Shown: positions 58,746-64,000 of the stretch, piece after piece
How the letters are laid out: each line of letters begins with the position of its first letter
Position numbering within the stretch: the stretch's first letter is position 1
Origin: Armigeres subalbatus
Lineage: Eukaryota; Arthropoda; Insecta; Diptera; Culicidae
DNA length: 64,000 bases
Direction: 5' to 3'
NCBI RefSeq assembly: GCF_024139115.2
Contig: NC_085139.1
Span: 145,130,652-145,194,651, forward strand
Made by a program: the position numbers and the translations under genes
Notes under the pieces: model-generated
The model's input: only the letters and a program-made list of their open reading frames with translations
Told to the model about the DNA's origin: nothing
Database searches by the model: none

Positions 58746-59099
58746 TAAAATCAATTCAATAAAAATTCCGCGGAAAAATTTTTTTTTCATTTCGTTTCGT
58801 AAAATTTCGAATTAAATGGATCTTGATTTCGAATCGTTTCGAAGTCTCGAAAGTAAAACTATATTTCGTTTCGATTCGTTTCGAATCAACATAGACATTT
58901 GAAATTTCGTTTCGTTTCGTTTCGTTAGGAAAAAGTGTCTTATCGCATACCCTTAGTACCGGGAACCGAGTACGGGAACCGTTCACGCATTTGGCCTTTC
59001 CAAGGTATAAAATGATTCATATTTGTGGAATGAATTAAAAAATTTGAAATATTTTTTTCATCAGGGGAGTGATAAATCGGTATATTACTGTAATTCTAA

Positions 59100-59615
59100 A
59101 GCATAGTATTGTTTTGACTCTTAAATAAAGACTTCATGAAAAAAAATGTTACTTAAGCCCTTTTGAAAAGGTAAGCCAGATCTGATCGTTTTCTTACTAC
59201 TTTCATGCTTGTCGTGCCTTCACCAATGCTAACAAGAGTAGCACATAACCAAACCCCAATAAGCAGTCCATCTGGTGGCTAGAGTAAGTAAGCGCAACCA
59301 AGTACCATTTTTGTTGGTATTCTGGGTTTGAATACCGTCGCAATCATTTTTTTTAGATGCACACCGAAAATTTTAGCGGAAGTAAGCAGAGTAAGAATAA
59401 TGAAACGAAAAAAGATTTTTTTCAAGTAGGCACGATTTTCGTTTATTTTTCAGGCTTGTTTCAAAGAAAAAAGGTGCGAGTGAAGGATGTTTCTTTCCAC
59501 AACCTCTCCATAACCTAAACCCAAATCCATACCCTGTCCGTCCTGAATTAAGTAATTTCTCACCTTTAGTCCCCACCACCTCTTCCCTACTAACTGTTAA
59601 TGATAAGATGCTATA
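59100..59615. other. No recognised feature
   Basis: Host-like spacer between copy A and the next MITE, with nothing assignable. Confidence 0.35.
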
Positions 59616-59622
59616 AACATAT

Positions 59623-59853
59623 CAAGACAAAATTTTCAAAACGACTTATCTGCTTTTGTAAACAAAGATTCAAACGACGATTTGACGAATCTGATTGCTC
59701 TCCCACGCAAACCAACACCACCAATAGGTAGGTGAAGGTATCCGCCACCTGTTTATGGTGTTGGTTTGCGTGGGTGGGCTATCAGATTCGTCAAATCGTC
59801 GTTTGAATCTTTGTTTACAAAAGCAGATAAGTCGTTTTGAAAATTTTGTCTTG
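59623..59853. mobile_element. 231-bp inverted-repeat MITE, copy 2
   Basis: Same length and ends as 45007-45237 with only scattered differences; flanked by ATAT on both sides (59619-59622, 59854-59857). Confidence 0.85.
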
Positions 59854-61429
59854 ATATCATACTTAAGAATAACGGCTCCACTAAGTGTCACACAGCACTC
59901 AGCCTGCCAAATAAATGAAAAAAATGTATCCTACGGATAGTGAATTATCCTTGATGGTAGGCCCGATTATCTACAATAATTACCGGCTAATCAGAGCTTT
60001 TGCGCTTCGGCTCTCAGGATCAGCAGGAACAATAGGAACAATTCAAGTGCTGGGCGGGGAAGCGTCGATCAAACTTCTTCTGGAAACACGATACGAGGTT
60101 GCGTGGTCGGAAGAAATACACTTATGGACATGAGTATTTGTGTAGGTGTGTAGGAGCTTAGGAATTCCGGAAACCAGGAAACTTATGTTTCAATTTGCGA
60201 TTGGGGCTTACGCCTTTCAAAAGCACATTAACGTTGCACTTTAGGTGGGTAGCAGATAATAAGGTTTCAAGATGCTATCGGCATCGTAGAGCGAGTGGAG
60301 TTCATAATTGGACGTGTTCATATTAGGACGTGGAATAGTCGCGTCAATGAGTAAATAAATCAGTGCGTGATTGAACGTGCTACAGATAGGACGCTGAACA
60401 ATCGCAGGTCTGTACAGTGTTGACCCGATTTTGTCACTCCCCGATTTTGTCTACCCCCGCTTTTGTCTACCCCCGATTTTATCACGTTTTCGACCCAAAT
60501 TTGTCACCCCAAAAACATTTGTCATTCTTTTTATTTTCGTAAATATAATATCAAAAATAATATTGATTTTCATGAAATAACTTTCACCGCCTGTAGTTTA
60601 ATACGAACGACTTCTGAGTACCTGGGAAATATTCTGTAAGCAATTTGGAGAAGAAATAACGGGTACCGTTCACGCATTTGGCCTTTCCAAGGCATAAAAT
60701 GATTCATATTTTTGGAATGAATAAAAAAAACCCAGATTAATCCATCTAGCGGTGATGGTGCCTTTCTCGACCTTCGTAAAATGTGTGTGCTTGAAAAAAG
60801 ATGAGCTAGTGGCTAGGAGTAAAAAAGACAAATTTCTTTGTCCGTTCTATGAAAATCAGATTATTTATGGCAAAGATATTGTAGATCCAGTTGAAAACCG
60901 AAAATCATATTTTGTCCCATTTCCGGATGTCGCAACTGCATCGCGAGTGGTGCCCGACTATGGCACAGTTGCGCACTACTCGCGATGCAGTTGCAACATC
61001 CGGAAATGCGTGAAAATGCGATTTCGCGGGACCTCGGTTCGGTTTTCAGCTTGATCTACAATATGCTAATAAGAATTTCGACATTTTGGTTCCTTTTCCA
61101 ATCTTTTGACGTACTAACCCTGTTTTATTTCACCCAGTCATATATTTTAAGGATATCACTTTTGGATGTTAGTTTAACTGAAGCTCCGACTATACAAAGG
61201 AAAACGAAATGTCATTCCCATCACGCGAGCGGAGGGCAATATTTGTTATGATATAAATCTCATGACCGTCTTTCTGCCAAACTCCCGTATGAAGTGGGAG
61301 AGACAGAGACATCATCTCAGTTCGTCGAGCTGAATCGATTGGTATATAACACTATGGGTCTCCAGGCCTTCTGTAAAAGTTTGGTTTTTGGAGCGAACAT
61401 ACAGCCTTTTCGTATAAAAAGGCTAAAAT

Positions 61430-63370
61430 GGTGTTTCGGCCATAACTTCCGATCCCATAGTTCGATCTAGCCAATTTTCAATAGGAAACAATGGGACAGG
61501 ATTCTGCGTCGAATGCAACTTGTTTCGTGTGAATCGATTAAGGTAAGGTGTCCGAAAAATAGGTGACATTTTTTGTGATTTTTATGAAAAAAGGTATTTT
61601 GGTCATAACTTTCAATCCCATAGTCCGACCTGTCCAATTTTTAATAGGAAACAATGGGAAAGGATTTTGCGTCGAATGCAATTTGTTGCGAGCAAATCGG
61701 TTGAGAATAAGTGCCTGAAAAATGAGTGACATTTCTTACGCAATATTTTCGTATGAATTTGTATTTTGGCCATAACTCTCGATCCCATAGTCTGATCTGG
61801 CCAATTTCACATAGGAAATAATGGGACAGGATTCTGCGTCGAATGCAACTTGTTGCGAGCAAATCGGTTGAGGATAAGTGTCCGAAAATGAGTGACATTT
61901 TTTACGCGATTTTTTTGAATGAATTTGTATTTTGGCCATAACTTTCGATCTCATAGTCCGATCTGGCCAATTTCAAATAGGAAACAATGGGACAGGATTC
62001 TGCGTCGAATGCAACTTGTTGCGAGCAAATCGGTTGAGGATAAGTGCCCGAAAAATGAGTGACATTTTTTACACGATTTTTTCGTATGATTTTGTGTTTT
62101 GGCCATAACTTTTGATCCCATAGTCCGATCGGGCCAATTTCAAATAGGAAACAATGGGACAGGATTCTGCGTCGAATTCAACTTGTTGCGAGCAAATCGG
62201 TTGAGGATAAGTGCCCGAAAAATGAGTGACATTTTTTACGCGATTTTTTCGTATGACTTTGTATTTTGGCCATAACTTTCGATCCCATAGTCCGATCTGG
62301 CCAATTTCAAATAGGAAACAATGGGACAGGAATCGGTTGAGAATAAGTGCCTGAAAAATGAGTGGCATTTCTTACGCAATATTTTCGTATGAATTTGTAT
62401 TTTGGCCATAACTCTCGATCCCATAGTCTGATCTGGCCAATTTCAAATAGGAAATAATGGGACAGGATTCTGCGTCGAATGCAACTTGTTGCGAGCAAAT
62501 CGGTTGAGGATAAGTGTCCGAAAATGAGTGACATTTTTTACGCGATTTTTTTGAATGAATTTGTATTTTGGCCATAACTTCTGATCCCATAGTCCGATCT
62601 GGCCAATTTCAAATAGGAAACAATGGGACAGGATTCTGCGTCGAATGCAACTTGTTGCGAGCAAATCGGTTGAGGATAGGTGCCCGAAAAATGAGTGACA
62701 TTTTTACACGATTTTTTCGTATGATTTTGTGTTTTGGCCATAACTTTTGATCCCATAGTCCGATCGGGCCAATTTCAAATAGGAAACAATGGGACAAGAT
62801 TCTGCGTCGAATGCAACTTGTTGCGAGCAAATCGGTTGAGGATAAGTGCCCGAAAATGAGTGACATTTTTTACGCGATTTTTTCGTATGATTTTGTGTTT
62901 TGGCCATAACTTTTGATCCCATAGTCCGATCTGGTCAATTTCAAATAGGAAACAATGGGACAGGATTCTGCGTTGAATTCAACTTGTTGCGAGCAAATCG
63001 GTTGAGGATAAGTGCCCGAAAAATGAGTGACATTTTTACGCGATTTTTCGTATTAATTTGTATTTTGGCCATAACTTTCGATCCCATAGTCCGATCTGGC
63101 CAATTTCAAATAGGAAACAATGGGACAGGATTCTGCGTCGAATGCAACTTGTTACGAGCAAATCGGTTGAGGATAAGTGCCCGAAAAATGAGTGACATTT
63201 TTTACACGATTTTTTCGTATGATTTTGTGTTTTGGCCATAACTTTTGATCCCATAGTCCGATCTGGCCAATTTCAAATAGGAAACAATGGGACAGGATTC
63301 TGCGTCGAATGCAACTTGTTGCGAGCAAATCGGTTGAGGATAAGTGCCCGAAAAATGAGTGACATTTTGT
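61430..63370. repeat. Minisatellite, 12 units of ~166 bp
   Basis: Units marked by TTGGCCATAACTTTCGATCC at spacing 161-170 bp; one (62284-62420) is shortened by ~31 bp. Each has TTTCAAATAGGAAACAATGG, GATTCTGCGTCGAATGC and CGAGCAAATCGGTTGAGG. The first unit is the most diverged and the central ones the most alike, as expected from unequal exchange. Confidence 0.9.
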
Positions 63371-63381
63371 TGAGTAGTTTT

Positions 63382-63500
<119 letters not shown>

Positions 63501-63719
63501 TCACCTCGATTCGTCGAACTGAGTCGATTGGTATATAACACTATGGGTCTCCGGGCCTTCTATAAAAAGTTTGTTTTTGGAGCGATCATATAGCCTTTAC
63601 CGTATACTTAGTATACGAGAAAGGCAAAAATGAAAATATTTTTTTTCCAATTTTCTCACATACCCTGTTTTATCACCCCAAAATTCACCAGGGGGGTGAT
63701 AGAACGGGATACTAATGTA

Positions 63720-64000
63720 TTACTTTGCTCTGCTTTAGACGGTGCATTAAGTAGGAACCATGTTTGTACAGTCAGTCTAGGCTTTACCATTCCTGAATCG
63801 AAATTTTAGGCGAATATAAAATATTGTCGTTATCTGGTCTACTCTGATCCGTGAGCCGACTGGCTTTTACACGCCTTTCAATTCTCATGAACCATTATAA
63901 AACCACAGCACAGTTTATAATTTGGGACTTAGACTGAGCTTGCGTAGCTTGTATCACTCTCGATGTATAGAGATGAAACAAGTGTTCGTATGTCTATTAA
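63720..64000. other. No recognised feature
   Basis: Short tail of the window with nothing assignable. Confidence 0.4.

Larger units (their letters stand above)
55835..58954. mobile_element. 3.1-kb insertion with TTTCGTTTCG subterminal arrays
   Basis: Interrupts copy A and is flanked by AGTACCGGG on both sides (55826-55834, 58955-58963). The duplication is 8-9 bp, as for hAT-like elements. Ends TAAGCATATGCGGTAT and, inverted, AAGGGTATGCGATAAG are similar. Both ends carry TTTCGTTTCG and ATTCCGCGGAAT arrays, inverted to each other (55860-56015, 58755-58935). No transposase was recognised. Confidence 0.6.
55634..59090. mobile_element. TA-flanked CAGTG element, copy A (split)
   Basis: Left part 55634-55834 begins CAGTGTTGACCCGATTTTG; right part 58955-59090 ends GATAAATCGGTATATTACTG. 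TA on both sides and CAGT/ACTG ends suggest a pogo/mariner-type non-autonomous element. Copy B at 60415-63717 shows the intact junction across the point where this copy was split. Confidence 0.65.

Noticed and set aside
61430..63370. CRISPR-like array
   Set aside because: Units are ~166-bp direct tandem repeats with no unique spacers, in a eukaryotic genome.

Overview
The window reads as intergenic and intronic DNA from a large, repeat-rich culicine mosquito genome, most likely Aedes. The evidence is internal: a Juan-like Jockey LINE, I-clade and RTE-like LINE remnants, BEL/Pao fragments, several tRNA-derived SINEs with (AAG)n tails, many short inverted-repeat elements with clear target duplications, and one host gene split by an intron of about 15.7 kb. 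No bacterial or phage architecture is present.

Host gene: three exons on the minus strand (34481-34732, 18657-18779, 17025-18434) join in matching phase 1. They encode the last Ig domain and the start of the FN3 domain of a sidestep-family (Ig/FN3) cell-surface protein. The FN3 exon carries a Ser/Asp/Asn-rich insert of about 400 residues between the first FN3 strand and the conserved CxxGYDGGLPQ motif. The N-terminal Ig exons (expected above 34.7 kb) and the rest of FN3, the membrane segment and the tail (expected below 17.0 kb) were not found and are probably outside the window or unrecognised.

Layout: 1-4.6 kb SINEs, palindromes and a ~150-bp tandem array; 4.6-7.5 kb a BEL/Pao LTR, leader and gag remnant containing a 979-bp insertion; 7.5-11 kb LINE remnants, a 5'-truncated LINE tail and a ~153-bp tandem array; 11.4-15 kb foldback and inverted-repeat elements and a GGCCGAA-motif array; 17-18.8 kb the two downstream gene exons; 20.2-22.1 kb an I-clade LINE relic; 22.6-27.1 kb a full-length but frameshifted Juan-like LINE inside a small hairpin element; 27.8-29.2 kb a second BEL relic (minus) split by a Harbinger-type MITE; 31-33.2 kb an RTE-like relic split by a 1.1-kb foldback element; 34.5 kb the Ig exon.

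Upper half: 38.8-41.4 kb holds what looks like a decayed histone gene cluster, with a broken H4 pseudogene on minus and five histone-type 3' stem-loops. Beyond it lie matched pairs of MITEs (41.9/53.9 kb and 45.0/59.6 kb), minisatellites and two related TA-flanked CAGTG-ended elements (55.6-59.1 and 60.4-63.7 kb). Each of these two was later split by a different insertion; the second contains twelve ~166-bp repeats and a long (CA)n tract. All identifications come from reading the sequence and from recall of the families; no search was run.
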